Assembly (NCBI GenBank): GCA_002722295.1
Contig: PBLF01000009.1
Location: forward strand, 152,164-216,163
Reading direction: 5' to 3'
Length of the DNA: 64,000 nt
From: Stappia sp.
Lineage (GTDB): Bacteria > Pseudomonadota > Alphaproteobacteria > Rhizobiales > Stappiaceae
The notes under the pieces are model-generated. The model saw only the letters and a program-made list of their open reading frames with translations, searched no databases and was not told the DNA's origin. The translations under genes were made by a program, and so were the position numbers. Below are positions 29,626-39,537 of this stretch, piece by piece. Within the stretch, counting starts at the first letter, position 1. Every line of letters begins with the position of its first letter.

Positions 29626-30237
29626 TTATTCCTCGCCGCTCGCATCCTCTGCGGGTGTCGTGGCGCGGGCGCCATTCGCCTTCTTCGCCTTGCGACGGGC
29701 TGCCTTCTCGGCCTTGAGAGCGGCCTCCACCAGCGCGTCGGTCATGACCAGACGCGCCTCCGCCATGTCGGCGAAGGCAAGATGGATGTCCGGATCGCCA
29801 TCATCGGGCAAGTCCTCGAGACGCAGCACCAGATCGCCGTCCTTCACGCCGCGGATCTCGCCGCGAAACCGCTTCCGGCCATCGCGCGGAACGGCCAGCT
29901 CCAGCTTGACCATGTGACCGCGCCAGCGCGCGAAGTCTTCGGGCCGCACCAGAGGACGATCCACGCCCGGCGAGGAGATCTCCAGATTGTATTCCTGGTT
30001 GATCGGATCCTCCACATCGAGGATCGGGGTCACCGCGCGGCTGACCGCCTCGCAGTCGTCGACGGTCATCGTGCCGTCCGGTCGCTCCGCCATGATCTGC
30101 AGCGTCATGCCGTCCATGCCGGACAGCTTCACACGCACAAGACGGAAGCCGAGATCGACGATCGCCGGCTCGAGCATGTCGGCGATGCGCGCCTCAAGAC
30201 CGTTTTCGCGAACGATGCGCGTGTCGCGTTCCTGCAC
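29626..30237 (-). CDS. rimP: Ribosome maturation factor RimP
   Basis: 30S assembly factor. The 203-residue protein has the N-terminal domain motif [31 protein letters not shown], and the hallmark [20 protein letters not shown], then a C-terminal Lys/Ala-rich tail. GTG 30237 has AGAGGA five bases upstream. It is first in the rimP-nusA-ylxR-infB operon and has its own promoter, about 100 bases upstream, with an intrinsic terminator in the leader. Confidence 0.95.
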   Translation of the reverse strand: MQERDTRIVRENGLEARIADMLEPAIVDLGFRLVRVKLSGMDGMTLQIMAERPDGTMTVDDCEAVSRAVTPILDVEDPINQEYNLEISSPGVDRPLVRPEDFARWRGHMVKLELAVPRDGRKRFRGEIRGVKDGDLVLRLEDLPDDGDPDIHLAFADMAEARLVMTDALVEAALKAEKAARRKAKKANGARATTPAEDASGEE

Positions 30238-30264
30238 CGTGTCCTCTTTGTGCCTGCTCGCGGG

Positions 30265-30302
30265 GCCAAAACAAAAAGAGCGGGTCCCGTGGGGCCCACT
30301 CT
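30265..30302 (-). terminator. Intrinsic terminator/attenuator in the rimP-nusA leader
   Basis: On the minus strand AGAGTGGG (30302-30295) pairs with CCCGCTCT (30284-30277), one G-T pair, and is followed by TTTTTGTTTT. It lies downstream of a promoter-like site and ends 28 bases before the rimP start, so it can stop transcripts before the first gene. It could also be read as the trmB terminator. Confidence 0.75.
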
Positions 30303-30341
30303 CATGCTGCTCACGCGAGCCATAGAGATTGAATAGTCGGA

Positions 30342-30369
30342 AATATAGCGATCAGCCCGCGCAAAGCAA
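30342..30369 (-). promoter_or_regulatory. Probable sigma70-type promoter of rimP-nusA-infB
   Basis: TTGCTT (30369-30364), 16-base spacer, TATATT (30347-30342) on the minus strand, in a short AT-rich patch. Initiation near 30335 would give a leader of roughly 100 bases containing the terminator hairpin. Confidence 0.6.
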
Positions 30370-30391
30370 GAAGATTCGGCTTCCGCATGCC

Positions 30392-31084
30392 TCAGCGGCG
30401 TCGGAACTCCAGGTAGTGACCGCGCCGGCCCTCACGAAACGCCTTGTCCTCGTAGCGGGTTCCCGACCACGGTTGCCAGGGCTCGCGCCAGTCCGCCGCC
30501 TGCTCCGCCGTCCAGCCGAAATCCGGGCGGCGGCCGAAATGCGCGAGCGTCCATTCGACATAGGTGTCGATGTCGCTGGCGAAGCGGTAGCAGGCACCAG
30601 GCTTCAGCACCCTTGCGAAACGATCGATGTTCGACTGGCTGACGAAACGCCGCTTCCAGTGGCGGCGCTTGGGCCAGGGATCGGGATAAAGCTGATAGAT
30701 ACCGTCGAGCGAGGCCTCGGGCAGCCAGTCGAGAAGCGGCACGGCATCGTCATCGTAGAGACGCACGTTGCCGAACCCGGCCTCGTCCACGTCCACGACC
30801 GTCTTGGCGAGCGAGTTCACGAACGGCTCGACGCCGATGAAGCCTGTGTCGTCCAGCCTCCGGGCCTCATGCATCAGATGCTCGCCGCCGCCAAAGCCGA
30901 TCTCGAGCCAGACAGAGGTCACCGGTGCATCGAAGAGCTCGCGCAGATCAGAAGGCGCGGGGCGCGAGAGATCGACCTTGAGCCGGCCGATCGCCGCCTC
31001 GAAGCGTGCCCTTCTCTGCTCCCGCAGGGGTTTGCCGACACGGCGGCCGAAAAACGAGCCGCGCGGGTGGTCACTCATGTGCAT
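30392..31084 (-). CDS. trmB: tRNA (guanine-N7-)-methyltransferase
   Basis: Forms m7G46 in tRNA using S-adenosylmethionine. The 230-residue protein has the SAM-binding [20 protein letters not shown], and the TrmB signature [19 protein letters not shown]. It lies immediately downstream of metK, which supplies its methyl donor, with a perfect 13-bp hairpin between them. The start at ATG 31084 or ATG 31078 cannot be decided; no strong Shine-Dalgarno distinguishes them. Confidence 0.94.
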   Translation of the reverse strand: MHMSDHPRGSFFGRRVGKPLREQRRARFEAAIGRLKVDLSRPAPSDLRELFDAPVTSVWLEIGFGGGEHLMHEARRLDDTGFIGVEPFVNSLAKTVVDVDEAGFGNVRLYDDDAVPLLDWLPEASLDGIYQLYPDPWPKRRHWKRRFVSQSNIDRFARVLKPGACYRFASDIDTYVEWTLAHFGRRPDFGWTAEQAADWREPWQPWSGTRYEDKAFREGRRGHYLEFRRR

Positions 31085-31114
31085 CGTTCCGTTTCTGATG
31101 CGTCACAATGGCAA

Positions 31115-31145
31115 CGCCCGGCGCATCGTGAGGATGCGCCGGGCG
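31115..31145 (-). terminator. Strong hairpin between metK and trmB
   Basis: Perfect 13-bp stem CGCCCGGCGCATC (31115-31127) / GATGCGCCGGGCG (31133-31145) with a 5-base loop, 29 bases after the metK stop. There is no T-tract, so it is either a weak terminator or an mRNA stability element. Confidence 0.5.
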
Positions 31146-31174
31146 AGGAACGTCCCGGTCCTGTCCGGCAAGGA

Positions 31175-32347
31175 TCAGGAAATGGCGTCACGCAGCGCGT
31201 GCACCAGGTCGATCTTCTCCCAGGAGAAGCCGCCGTCCGCCTCCGGCTCGCGACCGAAGTGGCCGTAGGCAGCCGTACGGGCATAGATCGGGCGGTTGAG
31301 GCCCAGGTGCTGGCGGATGCCGCGCGGCGTCAGGCTCATGACCTCCCGCACCGCCTTTTCCACCTTCTCCTCGGCAACGTTCCCGGTGCCATGAAGGTCG
31401 ACGTAGACCGACAGCGGCTCGGCAACGCCGATGGCGTAGGAGAGCTGGATGGTGCAACGGTCGGCCAGGTTGGCAGCGACGACGTTCTTGGCGAGGTAGC
31501 GCGCCGCGTAGGCAGCCGAACGGTCGACCTTCGTCGGGTCCTTGCCGGAAAAGGCTCCGCCGCCATGCGGGGCGGCACCACCATAGGTGTCGACGATGAT
31601 CTTGCGCCCCGTGAGGCCCGCATCGCCATCGGGGCCGCCGATGACGAAGGCGCCCGTCGGATTGACGTGCCAGACGGTCTCGTCACTGATCCAGCCGCCG
31701 GGAATGGCCGTGCGGATGTAGGGCTCGACGATCTTGCGCACGTCGTCCGAAGACAGCGTGCCATCGAGATGCTGGGTGGAGAGAACGATCGAGGTGATGC
31801 CGACCGGCATTCCGTTCTCGTAGCGCACGGTAACCTGGCTCTTGGCGTCCGGGCCGAGCACCGGCTCCTTGCCGGACTTGCGCGCCTCGGCCAGGAGCTG
31901 AAGAATCTTGTGCGAGTAGTAGATCGGGGCCGGCATCAGCTCCGGCGTCTCGCGGCAGGCGTAGCCGAACATGATGCCCTGGTCGCCAGCACCCTCGTCC
32001 TTGTTGTCGGCGGCGTCCACGCCCTGGGCGATATGCGCCGACTGGGCATGAAGGTGCACCTTCACGTCGCAGTGCTCCCAGTGGAAGCCTTCCTGCTCGT
32101 ATCCGATATCCTTGATCGCCATGCGCGCCAGATGCGCGATGTACTCGTGGGTGATCTCGGCCGGCCCGCGGGTTTCGCCGGCAATCACGACCCGGTTCGT
32201 CGTCGCGAGCGTTTCACAGGCCACGCGGGCCTCGGGCATCTCGGAAAGAAACGCGTCGACGACCGTGTCGGAGATCCGGTCGCAAACCTTGTCGGGATGG
32301 CCTTCCGATACGGATTCGGAAGTGAAGAGATAATTTTGACGAGCCAC
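31175..32347 (-). CDS. metK: S-adenosylmethionine synthetase
   Basis: Makes S-adenosylmethionine from methionine and ATP. The 390-residue protein has the N-terminal [21 protein letters not shown], the ATP-binding [12 protein letters not shown], and the P-loop-like [22 protein letters not shown] 32347 gives the family start ([12 protein letters not shown]) and has AAGGACGG upstream; the frame extends further upstream without support. It has a long untranslated region before it. Its product feeds trmB, pmtA and other methyltransferases in this window. Confidence 0.97.
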   Translation of the reverse strand: MARQNYLFTSESVSEGHPDKVCDRISDTVVDAFLSEMPEARVACETLATTNRVVIAGETRGPAEITHEYIAHLARMAIKDIGYEQEGFHWEHCDVKVHLHAQSAHIAQGVDAADNKDEGAGDQGIMFGYACRETPELMPAPIYYSHKILQLLAEARKSGKEPVLGPDAKSQVTVRYENGMPVGITSIVLSTQHLDGTLSSDDVRKIVEPYIRTAIPGGWISDETVWHVNPTGAFVIGGPDGDAGLTGRKIIVDTYGGAAPHGGGAFSGKDPTKVDRSAAYAARYLAKNVVAANLADRCTIQLSYAIGVAEPLSVYVDLHGTGNVAEEKVEKAVREVMSLTPRGIRQHLGLNRPIYARTAAYGHFGREPEADGGFSWEKIDLVHALRDAIS

Positions 32348-32701
32348 GTTCAACCGTCCTTCTGGGAAGCATTCGAGCGGGATACCAGGATCATCCGGGC
32401 ATCCGGCTCGACACATGCCAGCGAAGGCGCGCTTTCGTCAAGGCGAAGGGGCCTCTCAGTCGAACAAGCTGTATCGCACTCGGGCCGGGCGACCTAGTGC
32501 GGCGAACCGCAAGACCCCGCACAAACCACGGGATGCGCGTTCGTTCACCAGTTTCACGGATGGGTCACGAGAGCCAGAGGGCGAGGTCGGCCGATTTGGC
32601 GTATCGGGCGCGCGGCCGGGCCGACTGGCGGCCCGGCAACCTGGCGAAGCGACCGGCAGCCCCCGTCGCAAGCGCCGTCATCATCAAACGCCAAGGATGT
32701 C
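32348..32701 (-). other. Long non-coding leader/intergenic region upstream of metK
   Basis: 354 bases between the XRE regulator gene and metK, both on the minus strand. No open frame is convincing. A TTGACG at 32441-32436 on the minus strand could be a -35 box but no good -10 follows. I compared it by eye with the SAM-II and SAM/SAH riboswitch patterns and saw no convincing match, so any regulatory RNA here is unidentified. Confidence 0.4.
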
Positions 32702-33109
32702 TCAGACCTCCTCGCCCGCGAGCGCACGAACGAGATCCACGACACGACGGCGGACCTTGGGGTCCTCGATCCGCACAAAAGCCTTGTTCAGGGACAGGCC
32801 TTCCGAAGAGGAAAGGAAGTCAACCACATAGGAGGCAGGCTTTGCCTCGCCGAAGCCCGCGGCCTCGTCGGGAGTGCCGGGCGCATCCTCGAAAAAGAAC
32901 GCAACCGGAACCTTCAGAACCGTTGCGATGTGCTGCAGACGGCTGGCGCCGATGCGGTTCGTACCTTTTTCGTACTTCTGAATCTGCTGGAATGTGATAC
33001 CAAGCGCTTCGCCAAGCTTTTCCTGACTCATTCCAAGCATCATGCGACGAAGACGGACACGGCTGCCAACATGCACGTCGATGGGGTTCGGTGCTTTCTT
33101 ACTGCTCAT
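32702..33109 (-). CDS. XRE-family helix-turn-helix regulator conserved in Rhizobiales
   Basis: A 135-residue cytoplasmic DNA-binding protein. The HTH_3 domain spans about residues 15-72: VRLRRMMLGMSQEKLGEALG, ITFQQIQKYEKGTNRIGASRLQHIA, then VPVAFFFEDAPG. The C-terminal half (FLSSSEGLSLNKAFVRIEDPKVRRRVVDLVRAL) is a short dimerisation-like tail typical of this Rhizobiales family, which lies between lnt and metK in many genomes. Targets are unknown; regulators of this type have been linked to acid-pH response in Sinorhizobium, but I cannot assign that here. The start has AAAGAAG six bases upstream. It is preceded by an AT-rich spacer. Confidence 0.88.
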   Translation of the reverse strand: MSSKKAPNPIDVHVGSRVRLRRMMLGMSQEKLGEALGITFQQIQKYEKGTNRIGASRLQHIATVLKVPVAFFFEDAPGTPDEAAGFGEAKPASYVVDFLSSSEGLSLNKAFVRIEDPKVRRRVVDLVRALAGEEV

Positions 33110-33314
33110 TATTGTCTTCTTTCCGGTTCATTCTATTGCTGTGACCAACATTTTTATTATTTTGAAGAAACTGCGCCCAAGTGGCGTTTACTCGTCGCTC
33201 ACCCCAAACAACGGTTCAACTACGCAGTCACATCAGATCGCATCACGGGACTACAACCCAATCTACGATCCCGACAGTTTCGGTTGTTATGATGCCGTGC
33301 CGCGTTGCGACTCG
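33110..33314 (-). other. AT-rich intergenic region, likely promoter of the XRE regulator
   Basis: 205 bases, clearly richer in A+T than the rest of the window, especially 33140-33175. On the minus strand a TTGGGC followed after 15 bases by TAATAA could be a promoter for the XRE gene. No gene or terminator is evident, and nothing else is recognised. Confidence 0.4.
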
Positions 33315-34916
33315 TCAATCATTACGCGCATCCCCTACGTAACGCGTCACGACCATGACGCCAAGCGAAAGAATCAGGATAATTAACAATGCCCACTCCC
33401 GCAGGTCGCGGGATACTCCCTGCTGTATCGTGCCGGGAAGGCGCAAATCCATGTGATCGACCACACCAAGTCCGCGTTCGGCGACCACACGGCCAAAGGG
33501 ATCGAAGACCGCCGAGATGCCGGTGTTTGCGACCCTGACGAGTGGAAGGCCCTGCTCGATTGCACGCAGACGCGCGAGGGCGAAATGCTGATAGGGGCCG
33601 GAGGTCGCCCCGAACCAGGCGTCGTTCGTCACGTTGAGCAGGAAGCCCGGCCGTGCGCCTTCCACCTCCGCAGCGCCGGGAAAGATGGCCTCGTAGCAGA
33701 TCATCGGCAGAAAGGCCGGCCCCTCGACCGGGTCCAGCAGGCGAGCGCGAAAACCCGCGCGGAACACGCCCGGCAGGGGAACGATCTTGGTCAGCCCCAG
33801 GCGCTCCAGCCAGCTCTCGAGCGGCAGGTACTCGCCGAACGGTACAAGGCGGACCTTGTCGTAGGCGTCGCGGATCTCGCCGTCGCCTCCGATGGCATAC
33901 ACGCTGTTGTAGAAAACCCGGCCGCCCTCTTCCGTGTCGGCACGCACCGCTCCGGTCACAAGCGTATCGCGCGGACCAAGCAATGCCGCGATGGCGGCAA
34001 GCGCGTCCGGCGTTTCAGTGAGGAGAAAGGGGATGGCCGACTCCGGCCAGACGACGATCCGCGGCAATCCGCCGCTGTCGCCGGACCCGGCTTCGTCACG
34101 CCAGGGGGCCTTGCTCATCTCCAGATAGGTGGAAAAGACCTTGCTGCGGTTTTCCGGCAGCCACTTCTCCTCCTGCGGGATCGAGGGCTGGACGAGACGC
34201 AACGCGACATCCTGCGGGGCGATGTCGGGCGCAAGGCCCATGCGTGCCGCGCCGGCGCCTTCCGCCACGAGCAGCAGCCCGATCGCCACGACAGCGACCC
34301 GCCGTCCGCCGCGCGTGCCGTCGGCAAATCCGGCAAGGGCACAGAAGGCAAAGGCAACGAGGAAGGTCAGTCCGTACAGGCCGAGAAAGGCAACCGGTTG
34401 GGACAGGAGGGCACTGTCCGCGAAAGCATGGGCCCACACGTTCCAGGGAAAGCCGGTCAGGACATTGCCGCGCAGCCAGTCTCCAAGCGTCAGGGCAAGG
34501 GCCAGGGCAAGCAACCGGTCCCATCCGTCCCGCCAGAGCATGCCGGCGACGGTAACCGCGAGGCCGGTGAAGAGTGCAAGGCCGGCGGGCAGCACCAGAA
34601 CGGCAAGCGGCATCAGCGCGGCGAATTGATCCGCTTCCACGAGGAAGGCGCGGCCGATCCACCAAAGTCCCGCCAGATGAAAGCCGAAGCCGAAGGCCCA
34701 CCCGATGCCGAAGGAGGGCGCGAGCCGGGCACGCAGGCGCGAGCGATCAGGGATCGCGCCATCGATCAGCCATACAAGCCCGGGGAACGAGAGCGCCAGC
34801 ACGGGAAAGGCGCCGACCGGCGGCAGCGACAGTGCGGCAAGCCCCCCCAGAAGGGCAGCAAGCGCGAGACGGCGCCAGCCGTCCGCGAGAAGAAAGACCT
34901 GCGCCAGACGCAGCAC
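33315..34916 (-). CDS. lnt: Apolipoprotein N-acyltransferase
   Basis: Inner-membrane enzyme that adds the third acyl chain to the N-terminal cysteine of lipoproteins. The 533-residue protein has about six N-terminal transmembrane helices, then a periplasmic nitrilase-type domain with the Glu-Lys-Cys triad at about Glu292 (WPESA), Lys354 (DKVRLVPFGEY) and Cys407 (MICYEAIFP), and a final C-terminal helix. The start is uncertain: GTG 34916 has GGGAG eight bases upstream, and a TTG at 34937 is in frame. It is downstream of corC, the usual order. Confidence 0.94.
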   Translation of the reverse strand: MLRLAQVFLLADGWRRLALAALLGGLAALSLPPVGAFPVLALSFPGLVWLIDGAIPDRSRLRARLAPSFGIGWAFGFGFHLAGLWWIGRAFLVEADQFAALMPLAVLVLPAGLALFTGLAVTVAGMLWRDGWDRLLALALALTLGDWLRGNVLTGFPWNVWAHAFADSALLSQPVAFLGLYGLTFLVAFAFCALAGFADGTRGGRRVAVVAIGLLLVAEGAGAARMGLAPDIAPQDVALRLVQPSIPQEEKWLPENRSKVFSTYLEMSKAPWRDEAGSGDSGGLPRIVVWPESAIPFLLTETPDALAAIAALLGPRDTLVTGAVRADTEEGGRVFYNSVYAIGGDGEIRDAYDKVRLVPFGEYLPLESWLERLGLTKIVPLPGVFRAGFRARLLDPVEGPAFLPMICYEAIFPGAAEVEGARPGFLLNVTNDAWFGATSGPYQHFALARLRAIEQGLPLVRVANTGISAVFDPFGRVVAERGLGVVDHMDLRLPGTIQQGVSRDLREWALLIILILSLGVMVVTRYVGDARND

Positions 34917-35067
34917 GGCGGACACTCCCGATCGCAAGAGGTTCGAAGACCGGCCCGCCGGAGCGGCTCCGGCGAATCAGTCTCTTGCCGTGACGATTCC
35001 CCCGCCGTCGCCGCGCGGTCAAGCGCAGCGGCGAACTTGCCGGGCAAGGCGACGAAAAACCGCGCCG

Positions 35068-36231
35068 TCAGACAGCGGAATCGGGACGGCGGATACGACG
35101 CCGGGCATCGGCCGCACGCGCCTCTGCGGCGCGCTTGGCACGGATGCGCAAGCGCTTGATCCGCCGGGGATCGGCGTCGAGGATCTCGAACTCGTAGCCG
35201 GGAAGCTCGCGCACGGTGATAAGCTCGCCGCGCACGGGCACACGCCCCACCAGCGAGAACACCAGACCGCCCAGCGTATCCACTTCCTCGGCAAGGTCCC
35301 CGAGTTGAAAGTCCGTGCCGATGGCTTCCTCCACCTCTTCGATGGGAACGCGCGGATCGGCTGTCCACACACCGTCGCCGGTGTGGGCGATCATCGCCTC
35401 CTCGTCCTCGTCATGCTCGTCCTCGATGTCGCCGAAGACCGTCTCGACGATGTCCTCCAGCGACACGAGACCTTCGGTGCCACCGTATTCATCGATCACA
35501 AGCGCCATCTGGACACGATCGGCCTGCATCCGGGTCATGAGATCCGTGGCTGGCATCGACGGAGGGACGAACAGCACCGCGCGGATGAGACCGGTTTCGC
35601 TCAGCGGCACGGAAAGGTCGACCTGCGAAAGATCGAGTTCCTGCTCCGTATTGGACGTGGCCGGCTCGCACCCCGGCGTCGAGCGGGCACAGATATGCGC
35701 CATCAGATCCTTGATGTGCACCATGCCCCGCGGGTCGTCGAGCCCGTCGCGGTAGACGGGCATCCGCGAGTGGCCGGATTCGCGGAACACTTCCATCAGC
35801 CGGCCGAGCGACACGGAGTCCTCGACCGCGTCGATGTCGGCGCGCGGCACCATCACGTCGTCGACGCGCAGTTCGCGCAGCCGCAGGATGTTGGACAGGA
35901 GAACCCGTTCCTCGGGCGTGAAGCTCGCGTTGGAACCTGTCTCGCGGGCCAGCTCCTCCTGGAGGTTCTGCCTCAGCGACCCGGGGCCGTTTCGCCGGAG
36001 CGACATCACGCCGCGCAGGAAATCCAGGGCACGGGCGCCGGTCCCGGCAAGCCGAAGTGCCGCGCCATGCGCCGGTCCGGGTTGCGGGGACGCGGTGTCG
36101 GTGCGTTGCGCCTCCGGCGCGGACGGGGCGGGACTGGACGGGTCTGACGCGCCGTCCTGGGACGCTCTTGCCTCGCCGCCGGCGTTGCGTGCGGCGGGCT
36201 GCTCGGGACTTCGGGCCTCGGAATTCATCAT
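35068..36231 (-). CDS. corC: CorC/HlyC-type CBS-domain protein
   Basis: Hemolysin-family protein linked to magnesium/cobalt efflux. The 387-residue protein has a low-complexity Ala/Pro/Ser-rich N-terminus (about 1-60), a pair of CBS domains (VDDVMVPRADIDAVE; LIRAVLFVPPSMPATDLMTRMQ), IDEYGGTEGLVSLEDIVETVFGDIEDEHD, and a C-terminal transporter-associated domain (VEEAIGTDFQLGDLAEEVDTLGG). It has no transmembrane segment, so it is the soluble CorC form. It begins 12 bases past the ybeY stop. The very long N-terminal extension is less conserved. Confidence 0.92.
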   Translation of the reverse strand: MMNSEARSPEQPAARNAGGEARASQDGASDPSSPAPSAPEAQRTDTASPQPGPAHGAALRLAGTGARALDFLRGVMSLRRNGPGSLRQNLQEELARETGSNASFTPEERVLLSNILRLRELRVDDVMVPRADIDAVEDSVSLGRLMEVFRESGHSRMPVYRDGLDDPRGMVHIKDLMAHICARSTPGCEPATSNTEQELDLSQVDLSVPLSETGLIRAVLFVPPSMPATDLMTRMQADRVQMALVIDEYGGTEGLVSLEDIVETVFGDIEDEHDEDEEAMIAHTGDGVWTADPRVPIEEVEEAIGTDFQLGDLAEEVDTLGGLVFSLVGRVPVRGELITVRELPGYEFEILDADPRRIKRLRIRAKRAAEARAADARRRIRRPDSAV

Positions 36232-36243
36232 CTCGGTTCGTCG

Positions 36244-36795
36244 TCACCCGGCCGGGCCGGAGACATTGCTCTCCATGTCGTCGTCGCTGCCGGGCGGATC
36301 GAGGTACGGATCCGCAATGCCAAGGCTTGCAAGGATCCGCCGTTCCAGATCTTCCATCTCCTCGGCTTCCGCGTCCATATGGTGATCGTAGCCGAAAAGG
36401 TGAAGGAACCCGTGCACGACAAGATGCATGAGATGGTCGAAAAGGGGAATATCCAGTTCCCCGGCCTCCCGCTCGACCGTCTCGCGCGCCAGGATCAGGT
36501 CTCCGAGCAGGGGACCGTATGGTGGCTCATCCTCGTCGCCACCGGGAAACGAGAGAACGTTCGTCGGCGCATCCTTGCCGCGCCAGTCGCGATTGAGCTC
36601 ACGCACGCGGGCATCGTCGGCCAGGACCACCGAAAGCTCGGAACCTTCCAGGATACGCGGCCGGGCGAACCCGCACGCGGCCTCGACGGCGCGGGCGACA
36701 AGCGCCTCGAGTGCGTCCTCGTCGCCCCATCCGTCCGCCTCGATCGAAAGGTCGATCTCGGGCAGGACCAACGCCTCGTCGGACTGCGTGCTCAC
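36244..36795 (-). CDS. ybeY: Endoribonuclease YbeY (16S rRNA maturation)
   Basis: Zinc-dependent RNase for 16S rRNA 3'-end processing and ribosome quality control. The 183-residue protein has the family core [18 protein letters not shown] and LGDLILA, and the metal site [12 protein letters not shown] with His128, His132 and His138. GTG 36795 overlaps the phoH stop by four bases (GTGA), so the two are translationally coupled. Confidence 0.95.
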   Translation of the reverse strand: MSTQSDEALVLPEIDLSIEADGWGDEDALEALVARAVEAACGFARPRILEGSELSVVLADDARVRELNRDWRGKDAPTNVLSFPGGDEDEPPYGPLLGDLILARETVEREAGELDIPLFDHLMHLVVHGFLHLFGYDHHMDAEAEEMEDLERRILASLGIADPYLDPPGSDDDMESNVSGPAG

Positions 36796-37901
36796 GACGC
36801 GGTCTCGCGCGACCGTCGGGCGTTGCGGGCAGACTGCTCGGCCCGTGCCGCGGCTTCTTCCGCCCGGGCGCTCGCCTCGCGGCCGGCCTCGTCATAGGCC
36901 CGCACGATGCGCGCGACGAGTTCGTGGCGCACCACGTCGACCTCGGTGAACCGCACCGTCGCGACCCCCTCGACCCCCTCGAGCAGATCAAGCGCCTCGC
37001 GCAGACCGGACACCTGGCCGGGCGGGAGGTCGATCTGGCTCGGATCGCCGGTGACGATCATGCGAGAATCCTCGCCCAGACGCGTCAGGAACATCTTCAT
37101 CTGCATGGAGGTCGTGTTCTGCGCCTCATCGAGGATCACAACCGCGTTGGACAGTGTGCGCCCGCGCATGAAGGCGAGCGGGGCCACCTCGATCATTCCC
37201 GACTGCAGGCCACGCTCGACCTTCTCCGCCGGCATCATCTCGTAAAGCGCGTCGTAGAGCGGACGCAGATAGGGGTCGACCTTCTCCTTCAGGTCGCCGG
37301 GCAGGAAGCCGAGCCGCTCGCCCGCTTCCACCGCGGGCCGCGAAAGGATGAGCCGTGCCACATCGCCACGCTCCAGCAGCGCCGCCGCATAGGCCACCGC
37401 CAAGAACGTCTTGCCGGTTCCCGCCGGACCGACACCGAAGGTCAGGTCGCAGCGGTCCATGGCACGGATGTAGGCGTCCTGCGCCGGCGTGCGGGCAAGA
37501 ACCGTCTTGCGGCGCGTGGAGACCTGCGCGAAGGCAAGGTGCGACTTGCGCTCGAGACTGGGAAGGTCCAGCTGCGCGTCCTCGGCCGCTGCCATGCGCA
37601 ATGCCCCGTCGATATCGCCTGGATGCAATTCGTGTCCCTGCTGAAGGCGTGCGTAAAGGGCTTCCAGCGCGCGGCGTGCCTGATCGCACCCGGAATGCCG
37701 GCCCTTGATGATGACCTGGTTGCCGCGCGCGACCGCGTCGACACCAAGGCGCTGCTCGATGAGGGCAAGGTTCTGGTCGAACTGGCCGAAAAGATCGCCC
37801 ACGAGGCGATTGTCGTCAAAGGCCAGAACCACGTGGGTCATGTCGGAAGCGGGAACCGCATCGCGGTTGCCGCCCCGTGGGGTCCGGCTGTCGCCGGTCA
37901 A
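36792..37901 (-). CDS. phoH: PhoH-family ATPase
   Basis: A 369-residue protein with a KH-like N-terminal domain (about 25-85) and a PhoH ATPase domain with Walker A GPAGTGKT at about 158-165, Walker [12 protein letters not shown], and [10 protein letters not shown]. It pairs with ybeY in most bacteria and is thought to act with it in RNA metabolism. TTG 37901 is used because GGAG lies seven bases upstream; an ATG at 37841 lacks a Shine-Dalgarno. The C-terminus is an Ala/Arg/Glu-rich helical tail. Confidence 0.93.
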   Translation of the reverse strand: MTGDSRTPRGGNRDAVPASDMTHVVLAFDDNRLVGDLFGQFDQNLALIEQRLGVDAVARGNQVIIKGRHSGCDQARRALEALYARLQQGHELHPGDIDGALRMAAAEDAQLDLPSLERKSHLAFAQVSTRRKTVLARTPAQDAYIRAMDRCDLTFGVGPAGTGKTFLAVAYAAALLERGDVARLILSRPAVEAGERLGFLPGDLKEKVDPYLRPLYDALYEMMPAEKVERGLQSGMIEVAPLAFMRGRTLSNAVVILDEAQNTTSMQMKMFLTRLGEDSRMIVTGDPSQIDLPPGQVSGLREALDLLEGVEGVATVRFTEVDVVRHELVARIVRAYDEAGREASARAEEAAARAEQSARNARRSRETAS

Positions 37902-37952
37902 GCGGCTTCTCCTGACATCCTGTCTCCTGACGCCCCGCCGCGTCGATCCACC

Positions 37953-39413
37953 TTACGCCGAGGCCGAGGTTGCGACTTTCACATTGTGCCCTGTCGCAAG
38001 GCGTGCGAACAGGGAATTCGAGCCCGTACCGGTGATTTCCACCGTCGCTATCTCTCCGATCAGGCTCTCCGGCGCCTCCACCTGCACAGGCTGCAGGAAG
38101 GGCGAACGGCCCGCGACCTGGCCCGGATTGCGGCCGGGTTTCTCGAACAGCACTTCGCAGACACTTCCGACCAGCGACGCGTTGAACGCCTTTTGCTGGC
38201 GCGTGATCAGGTCCTGAAGCTCGTGCAGACGCGCGGTCATCACGTCATCCGGCACCTGGTCGGGAAGCTTCGCACCGGGCGTGCCCGGGCGCGGGCTGTA
38301 TTTGAAACTGAACGCCGAGGCGTAACCGACCCGCTCCACCAGATCCATGGTGTCACGGAAATCGGCGTCCGTCTCACCCGGAAAGCCGACAATGAAATCT
38401 CCTGAAAGGGCCATGTCGGGACGGGCCTCGCGAATGCGGTCGATGAGGCGGAAGTAGGCCTCGCGCGTGTGCTTGCGGTTCATGGCCTTGAGGATCCTGT
38501 CGGATCCGGACTGCACGGGCAGGTGCAGATAGGGCATGAGCTGCGGCAGGTCCCGGTGCGCCTCGATCAGCTCCGCGTCCATGTCACGCGGATGGCTGGT
38601 GGTATAGCGCAGCCGGTCCAGCCCCTCGATCTCCGCGAGCCGGCGCAGAAGCTCACCGAGCCCCCAGGTTCGCCCGTCGGCGCCTTCGCCGTGCCAGGCG
38701 TTCACGTTCTGGCCGAGCAGCGTCACCTCGCGCACGCCCCGCGCCGCCAGTCGCTCCGCCTCGCCGACGATCTGCTCCACGGAGCGCGACACCTCCGCGC
38801 CACGGGTGTAGGGCACGACGCAGAAGGTGCAGAACTTGTCGCACCCTTCCTGAACCGTGAGAAAGGCGGTCAGGGCGCGCTTGCCGTCGCGCGCGGCGGC
38901 CGGCTTCGCCAGATGGCGGAACTTCTCCTCGATCTCGAACTCGGTCTCGACCACCGCCTCGCCCGTGCCGGCACGCGCCAGAAGTTCCGGCAGCCGGTGA
39001 TAGGTCTGCGGGCCGAACACGAGATCGACCACGGGCGCGCGACGCGAGATTTCCTGTCCCTCCGCCTGGGCGACACAGCCCGCGACACCTATCATGGTCG
39101 CCTTGCCGGCCTCGGCCCGGGCGTCCTTGAGCTTCCGCAGCCGCCCGAGTTCGGAGTAGATCTTCTCCGCCGCCTTCTCACGAATGTGGCAGGTGTTGAG
39201 AATGATCAGGTCGGCGTCCTCGACCGCCTGGGTCGTCTCATAGCCTTCCGGCGCCAGCGCATCGGCCATACGCTCGCTGTCGTAGACGTTCATCTGGCAG
39301 CCGTAGGTCTTGACGAACACCCGACGGGCGTTCGTCCCTTCCGGAACACTGGCGGAAGCGCTGCCGGCCTGGCTGTCGCCGGCGTGATCGGCACTGCGGG
39401 AGTTCTCGGTCAT
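37953..39413 (-). CDS. miaB: tRNA-2-methylthio-N6-dimethylallyladenosine synthase
   Basis: Radical SAM methylthiotransferase that makes ms2i6A37 in tRNA. The 486-residue protein has the UPF0004 domain with three cluster cysteines (Cys39 in KTYGCQMN, Cys75 in LNTCHIREK, Cys113 in GVAGCVAQ), the radical SAM motif CDKFCTFC (Cys191, 195, 198), and a C-terminal TRAM domain. ATG 39413 has GGAG six bases upstream; the long upstream extension of the frame overlaps the acyltransferase gene and is spurious. Confidence 0.96.
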   Translation of the reverse strand: MTENSRSADHAGDSQAGSASASVPEGTNARRVFVKTYGCQMNVYDSERMADALAPEGYETTQAVEDADLIILNTCHIREKAAEKIYSELGRLRKLKDARAEAGKATMIGVAGCVAQAEGQEISRRAPVVDLVFGPQTYHRLPELLARAGTGEAVVETEFEIEEKFRHLAKPAAARDGKRALTAFLTVQEGCDKFCTFCVVPYTRGAEVSRSVEQIVGEAERLAARGVREVTLLGQNVNAWHGEGADGRTWGLGELLRRLAEIEGLDRLRYTTSHPRDMDAELIEAHRDLPQLMPYLHLPVQSGSDRILKAMNRKHTREAYFRLIDRIREARPDMALSGDFIVGFPGETDADFRDTMDLVERVGYASAFSFKYSPRPGTPGAKLPDQVPDDVMTARLHELQDLITRQQKAFNASLVGSVCEVLFEKPGRNPGQVAGRSPFLQPVQVEAPESLIGEIATVEITGTGSNSLFARLATGHNVKVATSASA

Positions 39414-39537
39414 CGTGTCTCCGGGCGGGCGTCCTGCCCGCGGCCTGTTCGGTGAGCCTCGCGCCGGTCGCAGCGCGTCCACGGACGGCGGCAACCTGTC
39501 ACTGTCGCACGGCCTGTCCTGAAAATCAGCGCCCGCC

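Noticed and set aside
27788..29917. 709-codon plus-strand frame opposite nusA
   Set aside because: Antisense shadow of nusA; no domain motifs.
30329..32497. 722-codon plus-strand frame opposite trmB and metK
   Set aside because: Antisense shadow; both minus-strand genes carry clear family signatures.
32348..32701. SAM-II or SAM/SAH riboswitch upstream of metK
   Set aside because: The conserved bases I remember for these families could not be found; a covariance-model search would be decisive.
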